Positions 1-14,759 of a stretch of DNA of 64,000 nt are shown here, in pieces. The stretch is taken from assembly GCA_030035585.1 (NCBI GenBank), contig CM057460.1, positions 134,090,714-134,154,713 of the forward strand, written 5' to 3'. The position numbers were made by a program, and so were the translations under genes. Within the stretch, counting starts at the first letter, position 1. Every line of letters begins with the position of its first letter. The notes beneath the pieces are model-generated. The model searched no databases. It worked only from the letters and a program-made list of their open reading frames with translations, and was not told where the DNA came from. The stretch comes from Dugong dugon (Eukaryota; Chordata; Mammalia; Sirenia; Dugongidae).

Positions 1-1490
1 TAACAGACACATGAAGAATGCTCATAATCATTAGCCATTAGAGAAATTCAGATCAAAACTACAATGAGATATCATCTCAACCCAACAAGGCTAGCATTAA
101 TCCAAAAAACACAAAATAATAAATGCTGGAGACGTTGTGGAGAGACTGGAACACTTATACACTGTTGATGGGAATGTAAAATGGTACAACCACTTTGGAA
201 ATCGATTTGGTGCTTCTTAAAAAGCTAGAAATAGAAGTCCCATATGATCCAGCTATATATCCTAGAGAAATAAAAGACATCACATGAATAGATATATGCA
301 CACCCTTGTTCATTGCAGCACTGTTCATAATAGCAAAAAGATGGAAACAACCGAGACGCCCATCAACGGATGAATGGATAAACAAATTATGATATATCCA
401 CACAATGTAATACTATGCAATGATAAAGAACAACGATGAAGCCGTGAAACATAACATGAAGGAAGCTGGAGGTCATTATGCTGAGTGAATTTAGTCAGTC
501 ACAAAAGGACAAATATTGTATAAGACTACAATTATAAGAACTCAAGAAAAGGTTTAAACATAGAAGAAAATATTCTTTGATAGTTACGAGGGTGAGGAGG
601 GAGGGTGAGGCTTATGTACTAACTAGATAGTAGATAAGAATTATCTTATGTGAAGGGAAGGACAGCACACACTACAGGGGAAGTCAGCACAACTGGACTA
701 AACCAAAGCTAAGAAGTTTCCTGAATACAATCAAACACTTGGAGGGACAGAGTAGCAGGGGTAGAGGTCTGGGGACCATGCTTTCAGGGGACATCTAGGT
801 TAATTGGCATAACAAAGCTTATTAAGAAAATGTTCTGCATCCTACTTTGGTGAGTGGCGTCTAGGGTCTTAAAAGCTTGCAAGCAGCCATCTAAGATGTG
901 TCAATTGGTCCCAACCACCTGGAGTAAAGGAGAATGAACACCAAAGACACACGGAAAGTATTAGCCCAAGAGATAGAAAGGACCATATAAGCCAGAGACT
1001 TCATAAGCCTGAGACCAGAAGAACTAGATGGTGCCTGGCTACCACCAATGACCGCCATGACAGGGAACACAAGAGAGTCCCGGATGGAGCAGGAGAAAGG
1101 TGGGGTGCAGAACTCGAGTTCTAGTAAGAAGACCAGACTTAATGGTCTGGCTGAGACTGAACAACTCCGGAAAGCATGGTCCCTGGATTCTCTATCAGCC
1201 CAGAACTAGAACAATTTCTGAGGCCAACTCTTCAGACAGAGATTGGACTGGACTGTGGTACATAAAGTGATACTCGTGAGGAGCGTGCCTCTTAGCTCAA
1301 ATAGATACAAGAGACTAAATGGTCTGCTTCTGTCTGGAGGTGATACTGGAAGGCAGAGAGGATTAGGAGCTGTTTGAATGGACATGGGGAATCAGGGGTG
1401 GAAAGGAGGAGTGTGCTGTCACAGTATGGGGAGAGTAATTAGAGTCACATAACAATGTATGTATAAATTTTTGTATGGGAAAAAAAAAGT
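1..1490 (+). mobile_element. L1 LINE, 3' end (ORF2 C-terminus plus long 3' UTR)
   Basis: The first ~400 bases translate, with frame breaks, to the L1 ORF2 C-terminus ([13 protein letters not shown] type zinc knuckle, then a KRWKQPRRPSTDEWINK-like stretch). About 1 kb of 3' UTR follows and ends in an A-run near 1480. The element is cut by the window edge. It is closely similar to 51400-52930, so both belong to one subfamily, different from the L1s at 14760 and 48209. Confidence 0.88.
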
Positions 1491-3549
1491 ACAACCATGA
1501 GTATATCCCACCTGAATTTAGAGACCATCTCAAGAGTAGATTTGATGCATTGAACACTAATGCCTGAAGACCAGATGAGTTGTGGAATGACATCAAGGAC
1601 ATCATACATGAAGAAAGCCAGGGGTCATTAAAAAGACAAGAAAGAAAGAAAAGACCAAGATGGATGTCAAAGATACTCTGAAAATTGCTCTTGAACATTG
1701 ATCAACTAAAGCAAACGGAAGAAATGATGAAGTAAAAAAGCTGAACAGATTTCAAAGGAGAGCTCAAAAAGACAAAGTAAAATATTATAATGACATGTGC
1801 AAAGAGCTGGAGACAGAAAACCAAAAGGGAAGAACATACTTGGCATTCCTCATGCTGAAAGAACTGAATAAAAAATTCAAGCCTTGAGTTACAATATTGA
1901 AGGATTCTACAGGAAAAATATTAAACGACTCAGGAAGCATCAAAAGGAGACGGCACAGAGTCACTATACCAAAAAGAATTGGTTGACTTTCAACCATTTC
2001 AGGAGGTAGCATATGATCAGGAACTGATGGTACTAAAGGAAGAGGTCCAAGCTGCACTGAAAGCATTGGTGAAAAACAAGGGTCCAGAAACTGACAGAAT
2101 ACCAACTGAGATGTTTCAACAAACAGTTTTATAGCAGGAAGTGCTCACTTATCTATGCCAAGAAATTTAGAAGACAGCTACTTGGCCAACAAACTAGAAG
2201 AGATCCATATTTATGCCTATTCCAAAGAAAGGTGATCCAACCAAGTGTGGAAATTATTGAAAAATATCATTAATATACCAGACAGGTAAAATTTTGCTAA
2301 AGATAATTCAAAAGTGGCTATAACAGTACATTGACAGGGAACTACCAGAAATTCAACTCAGATTCAGGAGAGGATGTGGAACCAGGGATATCATTGCTGA
2401 TGTCAGATGGATCTTGACTGAAAGCAGAGAATAGCAGGAAGATGTTTACCTGTGTTTTATTGACTATGCAAAGGTATTCGACTGTGTGGGTCATAACTAA
2501 TTATGAATAACGTTATGAAGGTTGGGAATTCCAGAGCACTTAATTGTGTTCATGAGGAACCTGTACATAAATCAAGAGTCAGTCATTCGAACAGAAAAAG
2601 GGGATACTGTGTGGTTTAAAGTCAGGAAAGGTGTGTGTCAGGGCTGTATCCTTTCACCATACTTTTTCAATCTGTATGCTGAGCAAATAGTCTGAGAAGT
2701 TGGACTATATAAAGAAGAATGCCGTATCAGGATTAGAGAAAGACTCATTAACAATCTGCTTTATGCAGATGACACAGCCTCGCTTGCTGAAAGTGAAGAG
2801 GACTTGAAGCACTTACTGGTAAGATAAAAGACTACAGCCTTCAGTATGGATTACACCTCAACATAAAGAAAACAAAAGTCCTCAAAACTGGACCAATAAG
2901 CAACTTCATGATAAACGAAGAAAAGGTTGAAGTTGTCAAGGATTTCATTTTACTTGGATCCACAATCAACACCCATGGAAGCAGCAGTCAAGAAATTAAA
3001 TAACACGTTGCATTGGGCAAATCTGCTGCAAAAGACCTCTTTAAAGTGTTAAGAAGCAAATACGTCACTTAAAGGACTAAGGTGCACCTGACCCAAACCC
3101 TGGTATTTTCAATTGCCTCATATGCATGCGGAAGCTGGACAACGAGTAAGGAAGCCCGAAGAAGAATTGATGCCTTTGAATTATAATGTTGGCAAAGAGT
3201 ATTGAATATACCACGGACTGCCAAAAGAACGGACAAGACTTTCTTGGAAGAAGTACAGCCAGAATGCTTCTTAGAAGCAAGGATGGTGAGACTTTTCATC
3301 TCACGTACTTTGGACATGTCATCAGGAGGGATCAGTCCCTGGAGAAGGACATCATGCTTGGTAAAGTACAGGGTCAGCAAAAAAGAGGAAAACCTTCAAA
3401 GAGATGGATTGACACAGTGGCTGCAACAATGGGCTCAAGCATAACAATGATTGTGAGGATGGCGCAGCACTGGGCAGTGTTTCGTTCTGTTGTCCATACG
3501 GTTGCTATGAATCACAACTGACTCAATGGCACCTAACAACAACAACAAT
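1491..3549 (+). mobile_element. RTE/BovB-type LINE, degenerate, 5'-truncated
   Basis: This is an RTE reverse transcriptase region with many stops and frame breaks. The YADD catalytic box is readable at 2762-2773 (LLYADDTASLAESEEDL), followed by the conserved HLNIKKTK and VKDFILLGSTI motifs and the C-terminal block around 3186-3440. The 3' end is the RTE type, with a CTATGAATC...CTCAATGGCACC motif and an AAC-repeat tail at about 3535-3549. It starts right after the A-tail of the preceding L1. Family membership rests on motif recognition; similarity to RTE1_LA is recalled, not searched. Confidence 0.85.
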
Positions 3550-3703
3550 ACTCACCTTTTGGTTTCTGCCCCTGATGAGAAGACAACTGAAATTCTTATC
3601 ATTGTTTCATTGTTCCCCTGTGTGTATTACTTCTGTTTTTATTTGGTCTATTATTTTCTCTGGCTACTTTCAAACTTATCTTTGGTTTTTAGCAGTTTCA
3701 CTA
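3550..3703. other. Spacer without recognised feature
   Basis: This AT- and pyrimidine-rich stretch lies between the first RTE tail and the small DNA transposon. Nothing codes here and I recognise no repeat. Confidence 0.5.
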
Positions 3704-3996
3704 TACATTCTCTCCTCACTTATTGACTATCTCGTTATCAGATATTTTGCATTTATGACAATAGTAAAAAATATACTATCTGACTATTTTGTGCATTAAC
3801 ATGACCAGCAGGACATATAGCACTCGCATACATTTTCCACCTCTTGGGCTTATTGGGAAGCTACTGTCCCACTGACAGTACAGACAGGTATAACAGAAAG
3901 TACAAAAACAGATACTCCATTTTCACTTAATGCAGATTTTGTGTAATGGCCTGGTCTTTGGAATCTAACCAAGTCGATAAGTGAGGAGAGGGTGTA
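3704..3996. mobile_element. Small non-autonomous DNA transposon (Tc1/mariner-Tigger type MITE)
   Basis: The ends at 3706-3727 and 3973-3994 are inverted copies of each other. The inner 18 bases (CTCTCCTCACTTATTGAC at 3710-3727) match the reverse complement of 3973-3990 at 17 of 18 positions. Each end is flanked by a TA dinucleotide (3704-3705 and 3995-3996), the target duplication expected for Tc1/mariner and Tigger elements. The ~289-bp interior has no transposase frame, so it would have depended on a transposase elsewhere. The exact named family is not assigned. Confidence 0.72.
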
Positions 3997-4086
3997 ATGT
4001 GTCTAGTTGCATTTTTCTCCTTATATATCCTGTTTAGATTTCTCTGAGGTTATTGGGTATTTCATTTGTTGTCTCACTAATTTTAG

Positions 4087-5153
4087 AAAATTCTAAGCCA
4101 TCATAACAAATTATGGGTAACATTGTGAAGAGTGGGAATTCTGAAACACTTAACTGTGCTCATGAGGAGCCTGTACATAGATAAAGAGTCAGTCGTTTGA
4201 ACAGAACAAGGGGATACTGTGTGGTTTAAAGTCAGGAAACGTGTGTGTCAGGGCTGTATCCTTTCACCACATTTATTCGATCTCTATGCTGAGCAAATAA
4301 TCTGAGAAGCTGGACTACATGAAGAAGAATGGGACATCAGGATTGGAGGAAGACTCATAAACAACCTGTGTTATGCAGATGACACAACCTTGCTTGCTGA
4401 AAGTGAAGAGGACTTGAAACACTTACTGATGAAGATAAAAGACTACAGCCTTCAGTATGGATTACATCTCAACATAAAGAAAACAAAAATCCTCACAGCT
4501 GGACCAATAAACAACTTCATGATAAACGGAGAAAAAATTGAAGTTGTCAAGGATTTCATTTTACTTGGATCCACAATCAACACCCATGGAAGCAGCAGTC
4601 AAGAAATTAAATAACATGTTGCATTGGGCAAATCTGCTGCAAAAGACCTCTTTAAAGTGTTGAAAAGCAAAGATGTCATCCTGAAGACTAAGATGTACCT
4701 GACCCAAGCCATGGTATTTTCAATTGCATCATATGCTTGCAAAAGCTGGACAATGACTAAGGAAGACCAAAGAAGAATTGATGCCTTTCAATTGTGGTGT
4801 TGATGAAGAATATTGAATATACTATGGACTGACAAAAAAATGAACAAATCTGTCTTGGAAGAAGTACAACAAGAATGCTCCCTAGAAGCAAGGATGGTGA
4901 GAGTACTCTTACATACTTTGGACAGGTTATCAGGAGGGATCAGTCCCTGGAGAAGTACATCATCCTTGGTAAAGTACAAGACCACTGGAAAAGCGGAAGA
5001 CCCTCAAGGAGATAGATTGACACAGAGGCTTTGATAATGGGCTTAAGCATAACAACGATTGTGAGCACGGCACAGGACCAGGAAGAGTATCATTCTGTGG
5101 TACATAGGTTCCTTATGAGTCAGAACCAACTCGACGGCATCTAACAAGAACAA
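4087..5153 (+). mobile_element. RTE/BovB-type LINE, second truncated copy
   Basis: This copy is homologous to 2495-3545 of the upstream RTE over its whole length. The YADD box is at 4372-4383, and the frame after it stays open for 74 codons from 4390 (LAESEEDLKHLLMKIKDYSL and onward) before a stop. It ends in the same CTCGACGGCATCTAACAAGAAC-type RTE tail near 5150. It is truncated at its 5' end in the middle of the reverse transcriptase, the usual result of incomplete target-primed reverse transcription. It cannot make a working enzyme. Confidence 0.85.
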
Positions 5154-9919
<4,766 letters not shown>

Positions 9920-10955
9920 AGCTCTCTCTCACTATTGAAGTGTTATGGGAATTAAATCTCTTTGAAAAAGACTGATATATTGTGGAAAGGAGAAACAAGA
10001 GGTGAGGAGAGAAGAGACAGGGAAAACTGGTATTGGCCAGGGGATGGTCTAGCACTGGAAGCCCAGCCCAGTGCTTTGGTGGGTCCAGCGGAGGCCTGCC
10101 ATTATACGGAGGGTCTGGTTTTAACAGGCAGCTGCATGTGCATACTCTCTGGGGACCATTTCACACTTGGGTTTGGCAAAATTAGAAGTGGGCTGCTCCT
10201 ATCAGAACTGGCATTTTTGTCTAAGGGAAATTTCAGAGCCAGTTGTTGCCATTTTCCTTCCACTCTATTTTCCTGAACAAGATTTTGACCCTCACAATTA
10301 GGGCTATTATTTTGTGGAAAGAGGCTTTGGGGGCTACTGCAGGCAACTCCTTAGTCCCAGAAAGAATTGTATTCCTTCCCGTGCCTGTGCCAGGGAAATT
10401 TTTTGAATTGAGTTACTGATTAGAAGATTCTTTTCTTTATAAGATCATTCAACAAGAGAGACATTCAAAAAAGGCTAAGAAATTAAAGTACTGGAACAAT
10501 ATCTAACTCAGACTTCCTTTTTAATAGCAAGACATGCTACAGATAAATTTCAGAACCAGTGCCAGCTTCATGTTTCAGGAGATTGATACGATTTCTCAAA
10601 ATGGGTGGAGACAAGCTCCTTCCTTGTATAGAAGTCTAGTATGAGTTCTCCAGGCCCTCATAAGGGTTTATAGGTGTTTTATTGTTGAGGTCTAAAAGCC
10701 TAAGCCTGCCAGTAAGTTCCATACCTCCCCACCCAGGGCCCATGCACAGTAAGTGGGTTATGAAACCACTCTGTATTCAGAGACCTTGAATGTGCATTCA
10801 TACAGCTGGCTTGCCTGGGAGGAAGCCAGGGCCAGGGCGGTGCTCTGCCCCAGAAAATTTGCTCCCCTAGGCGGTGCTGCATGCCTGGACTTCCAGCAGT
10901 ATTCCTTGAGATCTTTGTTTATTATATGGCTGAATTCCAGGTCCACTCTGGATCC
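9920..10955. other. Downstream flank of the zinc-finger gene
   Basis: This may include the 3' UTR. ATTAAA occurs at 9951-9956 and again near 10482. No other coding exon or repeat is recognised. Local GC content is higher around 10700-10900. Confidence 0.4.
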
Positions 10956-11622
10956 ACTGGGTTCCTGCAAACCTCTCATTCATGACCTTACACAGCATAG
11001 TCAGCTCCAAATTATACAAGCAAATTAATTTGGCTTAATATTTTGGTCACACACCACACAAGGTTAGGTTAGGATAATTGTGGCAATCATTCTGATTTTC
11101 CTGTCTGTTCCAAAGGAAACAAGAGGTGAACTTTTAAGAGAGTTTTTAGACACCCTCACATAAAGTGATAATCTTGTGGAAGACATGGGATTCAGTGACT
11201 TAACAGTTATCTTGTTAACAAAATTAAACTTCTAACATATTTGGAATGTACTCTGCTGGTTAGTCACTATGCTAAGTGCCTCAGGGACTTCATTTTATAT
11301 AAACTCTCACATCAACCCCACAAGTAGACATCATTGTTCTTATTTTTCAAATGAGGAAACCAATGCTTTAAAAAAAGATCACACCAAAATTGAGTTAAGG
11401 ATGAAGTAGGAAAGCAAACTCAAGACTGTTGAACTTCCATGCCCAAACTATAATCCATTGCTATCTGTATGCTAGATATTATCATTGATAAGATTAACCA
11501 TTATCCTAACCTAACCCTGTGTAGTGTGTGACCAAAATATTAAGCCAAATTAATTCATTTGTATGATTTAGAGCTGACTGTACTATGTAAGGTCATGTAT
11601 GTGAGGTTTGCAGAAATCCAGT
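10956..11622. repeat. Long imperfect inverted repeat (arms 10956-11078 and 11500-11622)
   Basis: The left arm read forward and the right arm read in reverse complement align for about 120 bases with roughly 15-16 differences by eye. They share a perfect 31-base core (11026-11056 pairing with 11522-11552). The arms enclose about 420 bp that contain a MIR. I see no matching target duplication at the outer ends. It could be the terminal inverted repeats of an old DNA transposon or a local inverted duplication. Confidence 0.75.
11235..11465 (+). repeat. MIR SINE
   Basis: The order of motifs is that of MIR in sense: CTATGCTAAGTGCCTCAGG, then CTCTCACATCAACCCCACAAG, then TCAAATGAGGAAACCAATGC, then a divergent 3' part. 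It lies in the spacer of the inverted repeat. Confidence 0.72.
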
Positions 11623-11948
11623 TAATCTAAGATTAATTGATAAACTAAAACATGACAAATATGAAAATTTCTTGTACCATATGTAGTAACTAAGGCAAAT
11701 GGGAATCTTAGCTTGCCTATAGTTCTATTACTAATCTAGGTTTATCTTGGACTGAGGTAAAAATAAAAGTTGGAACTGCATTGTGTTGGGGGTTTCAAAA
11801 GACACTTCTGCAGTCTGCTGATGCTCAGAAGTCAAAAGGCAGGGGCAATAAAGTAAAAATTCTGGTCTCATCTTTGAAATGAGTTGCCATGTGGCCGGCC
11901 ATAAAGGGAGATTCTTGGGCACTTTGCTTTGAAAAGGAATTAGTTAAG

Positions 11949-12151
11949 GGCTGGAGAGGCACAATTGGTTAAGGGCTCAACTTCTAACAAAAAGTTGGCA
12001 GTTCAAACTTCTGAGAGGCCTCAGAAGACAGGCCTGGCAATCTGCTTCTGGAAGGTCTCAGCTACTGAAAACTCTATGGAGCACAGTTCTGCTCTGACAC
12101 AAACAGGGCCACCATGAGTCAGAATCTACCTGATGGCAACTGGTTTGCTTT
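11949..12151 (+). mobile_element. AfroSINE, class with RTE 5'-like body
   Basis: A tRNA-like head (CACAATTGGTTAAGGGCTCAAC, then GGCAGTTCAAAC as box B) is followed by a GCCTGGCAATCTGCTTCTGG-type body, GGAGCACAGTTCTGCTCTGACACA, and the RTE-like tail ATGAGTCAGAATCTACCTGATGGCAACTGG. It is old and diverged. Confidence 0.8.
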
Positions 12152-13198
12152 GAAAAAGCATGACAAAAGAAAATCCTTTATCTGTGTGAATCATTAAGTC
12201 TATGAGATTTTGAAGTGGCTGAAAATGACCAGATCTTGTAGGAATTAGCACATCAACAGAGAACTGTGAGCCAACTTGAGGTACTTCAAGGTGCTGACAG
12301 TGGGGATTCCACTTAAGGCTCCACTTCAACCAGCCTACAGATGTTCCTTAGAATTAAATCCAGAGCAAACTCAGTGTAATGACATCAATCCCAGAGTTCC
12401 AGACCATTATCAAGACAAGTCATCAAAGTCTCACCATTAATAGGAAAGAGATCACCTGCTCCTTGCCAACTGCCCTTCCCCCCATTAGTTCCCATCTGTG
12501 CAGACATTTGTGCCTTCAGAAGACAATAATTTATTCAGCAATGGTTGGCACCTCCATGAGCTGTGAATTTTCTTGAAATGATTCCCATAGATACTCTCTT
12601 AAATGATGAAGAATAGATATTAGATGAAAGTGCTTAGAACTTGTAAATTCATTCAGGCAGTTATTGGTCTGGGATGTAATGTTATTACAGGCATCAACAA
12701 CAATGCAATTCCCTCACCACTCTCGTAACTGGTGTAGCACAAGCTTTAACTGAATTCCCCTGTAGTTGAGATTATGGGAAGAATTCCAGGATTTCTTGAT
12801 GATCATTTGCATACTGAATTCACATGAAAGTTGGAAGGCATGTCCCATCAGAAGGGAACTCAGGGGACTGAACAACCATGATCTACTAATGAGTGTGGAG
12901 AGGGAGAATCTCCTACTGTGAGTAAGCATGTAAATCTGCTACAGCTCCATTATGGGGGCTCTTCAGACAGCCTCATCCTCATATTTTCTGACAGACAAGT
13001 GTTTCCAAGTGGGAACTCAGGGACATTTCCCTGATGACATAGCATCAGCCTGGGGAACACTGAGTTGAGCCCCTTCATGAAGAAAGAAGCTGCTAAGAAC
13101 AAGCGGGGCCTTTGTGAACAAGAAACAGAGGGTGGAGGTCAAAAGTCCTTTACCCCATGGAAATCTGAAATGACCCTTGGTCTTTCTGACTGTGTCTG
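12152..13198. other. Stretch without recognised feature
   Basis: No convincing exon, RNA gene or repeat is seen here. The short open frames have no recognisable domains. Confidence 0.4.
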
Positions 13199-13310
13199 CT
13201 TCTGACATTAGCAGCAGTTCTTCTTTATGCCCCTGTCTAAGACCAATTGTATGGCTTCTGACATTAGCAGCAGTTCTTCTTTACGCCCCTGTCTAAGACC
13301 AATTGTATGG
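13199..13310 (+). repeat. 56-bp tandem duplication, two units
   Basis: Units 13199-13254 and 13255-13310 differ at a single base (TATGCC versus TACGCC). The junction repeats CTTCTGACATTAGCAG directly. The near identity implies a recent duplication or continuing exchange. Confidence 0.93.
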
Positions 13311-14002
13311 CTTTAATCCCATATGAGGTCAGGGCAGGAAGTTCAGCCCTTTCTTTCCCCAATCCCAAGGGGTCCTTTCCCTCCTTTGGCAATGGTCCAC
13401 CTTCCCTTATCACTTACTTTCCTACTGACTCACTGTCTGGCCCTCATGAACGCTGGACCTGTTTCTGCTGGTCCTGCCCACTCTCTGTGAGTACTGTGGT
13501 GAGAAATGAAAAACGAGGTTTTCCTGCACTTGGAAGAAACAGCACAAATGGGAAGCAGAACAGTTTTCCAGTAGGGGCCAAACTGGTGGCGGGAAAAGAA
13601 TCTGCACCAGAAAAAACACTGCTAAATTCTCATGGAATAGTACACCCTATGCTTACTTCTTTTTAAATTTTATTTTAAAAATGTTCAAATAGATATATCA
13701 TAGAGAAGAAAATAATAAAGTCTCATGCTCCTTAAATCCAGCTAAACTTAATTCTTGACATCCCACTGAGGTTGATTTTGAATGATTTAAATTCCAGCTG
13801 CCACTATTTTGTACATAAGAAGAAGATGGAAGTGGCAGGAAGAGGTGTCGGGAGTGCAAAATTCCAGGGTATCTCTGATAAGCCTTTTAATCCTACCTAT
13901 GGAAACATGGGATTTAAGCCAGCATGTATGTAAATTAACTGCAATAGTGATACAAAATAGTGAGATCTGGCCTAAACGCTATGGGGCTAAGTCCTCAATG
14001 AT

Positions 14003-14214
14003 TGCCCTTTTGTTGTTATTGTTGTTGGCTGCCATGGAGATGATTCTGACTCATAGTGACCCCACAAGACAGAGTGGAACTTCCCCCATGGGGTTTTCTT
14101 GGCTGTAATCTTCATGGCAACTAACCTCCAGGTCATCCTCCCATGGAGCAATTGGGTGGGTTTGAACCTTTTGGTTAGTAGCTGAGAACATAACCATTGT
14201 GCCATCAGGGCTCC
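14003..14214 (-). mobile_element. AfroSINE, minus strand
   Basis: Read on the minus strand, the head GGAGCCCTGATGGCACAATGG is followed by CTAACCAAAAGGTTCAAACC (box B region), a GCAGTTC-less body, and an RTE-like tail (CACTATGAGTCAGAATCATC). It ends in AAC repeats (14008-14027 on the + strand as TTGTTGTTATTGTTG). Confidence 0.85.
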
Positions 14215-14263
14215 TTGATCACCCTTTAAACTGAGGTTTTACAGACCATTTTTAGACTAGGAG

Positions 14264-14759
14264 TGTGGTAGGCAGAATAATGGTCCACCAAAGGCGTTGG
14301 CACCCTAGGCTACAGAACCTGGGAATATTCTATCTTACATGGAAAAAGGGACTTTGCAGATGTGATTAATGTTATGAACTTTGAGATGGAGAGATTACCC
14401 TGGATTATTGGGGTGGGCCTGGTCTAATCACACAAGTCCTTAGAAAATGAAGAAGACAGAAAGATGAACATGAGAAGAATACTCTGTTATTGGTTCTGAG
14501 ATGTAGGAGGGCTATGAACAAGGACCAGAGAGAGGTCTCCAGGAGCTAAGGGACACCCCAGCTGGCAGCTAGAGAAGAAATGAAGACTTCAGTCCTTCAA
14601 CCACTGGAACTGGATTTTGCCAACAACCTGAATTAGCAAGGAAAAGGTTTCTCCCCTAGAGTCTCCAGAAAGGAACACAGCCCTGTCAACACCTTGATTT
14701 TGTCTGGTGAGTCCAGTCTTGAACTTCTGACCTACAGAACTGTCAAAAAATAAGTGTGC
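14264..14759 (+). mobile_element. MLT1-type MaLR solo LTR, 5' portion (split by an L1)
   Basis: The LTR begins TGTGGTAGGCAGAATAATGG. It continues with the typical MLT1 blocks GGGACTTTGCAGATGTGATT, GAGATTACCCTGGATTATT and GAACTTCTGACCTACAGAAC. It stops at 14759, where an L1 starts, and resumes at about 23114. The 5 bases before it (AGGAG, 14259-14263) are repeated after its far end at 23187-23191. It is a long-terminal-repeat relic with no internal viral genes. Confidence 0.88.

Noticed and set aside
11060..11075. GGTTAGGTTAGGATAA as an interstitial telomere repeat
   Set aside because: Only two imperfect TTAGG units occur, not TTAGGG, and the sequence is part of the inverted repeat arms.
10956..11622. 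CRISPR-like or phage-type repeat structure
   Set aside because: It is a single inverted pair in a mammalian context, with no array of direct repeats and no associated genes.
13307..13666. 119-codon open frame on the + strand
   Set aside because: It has no recognisable domain, no splice context and biased low-complexity composition. It begins at the edge of the tandem duplication and looks like chance.
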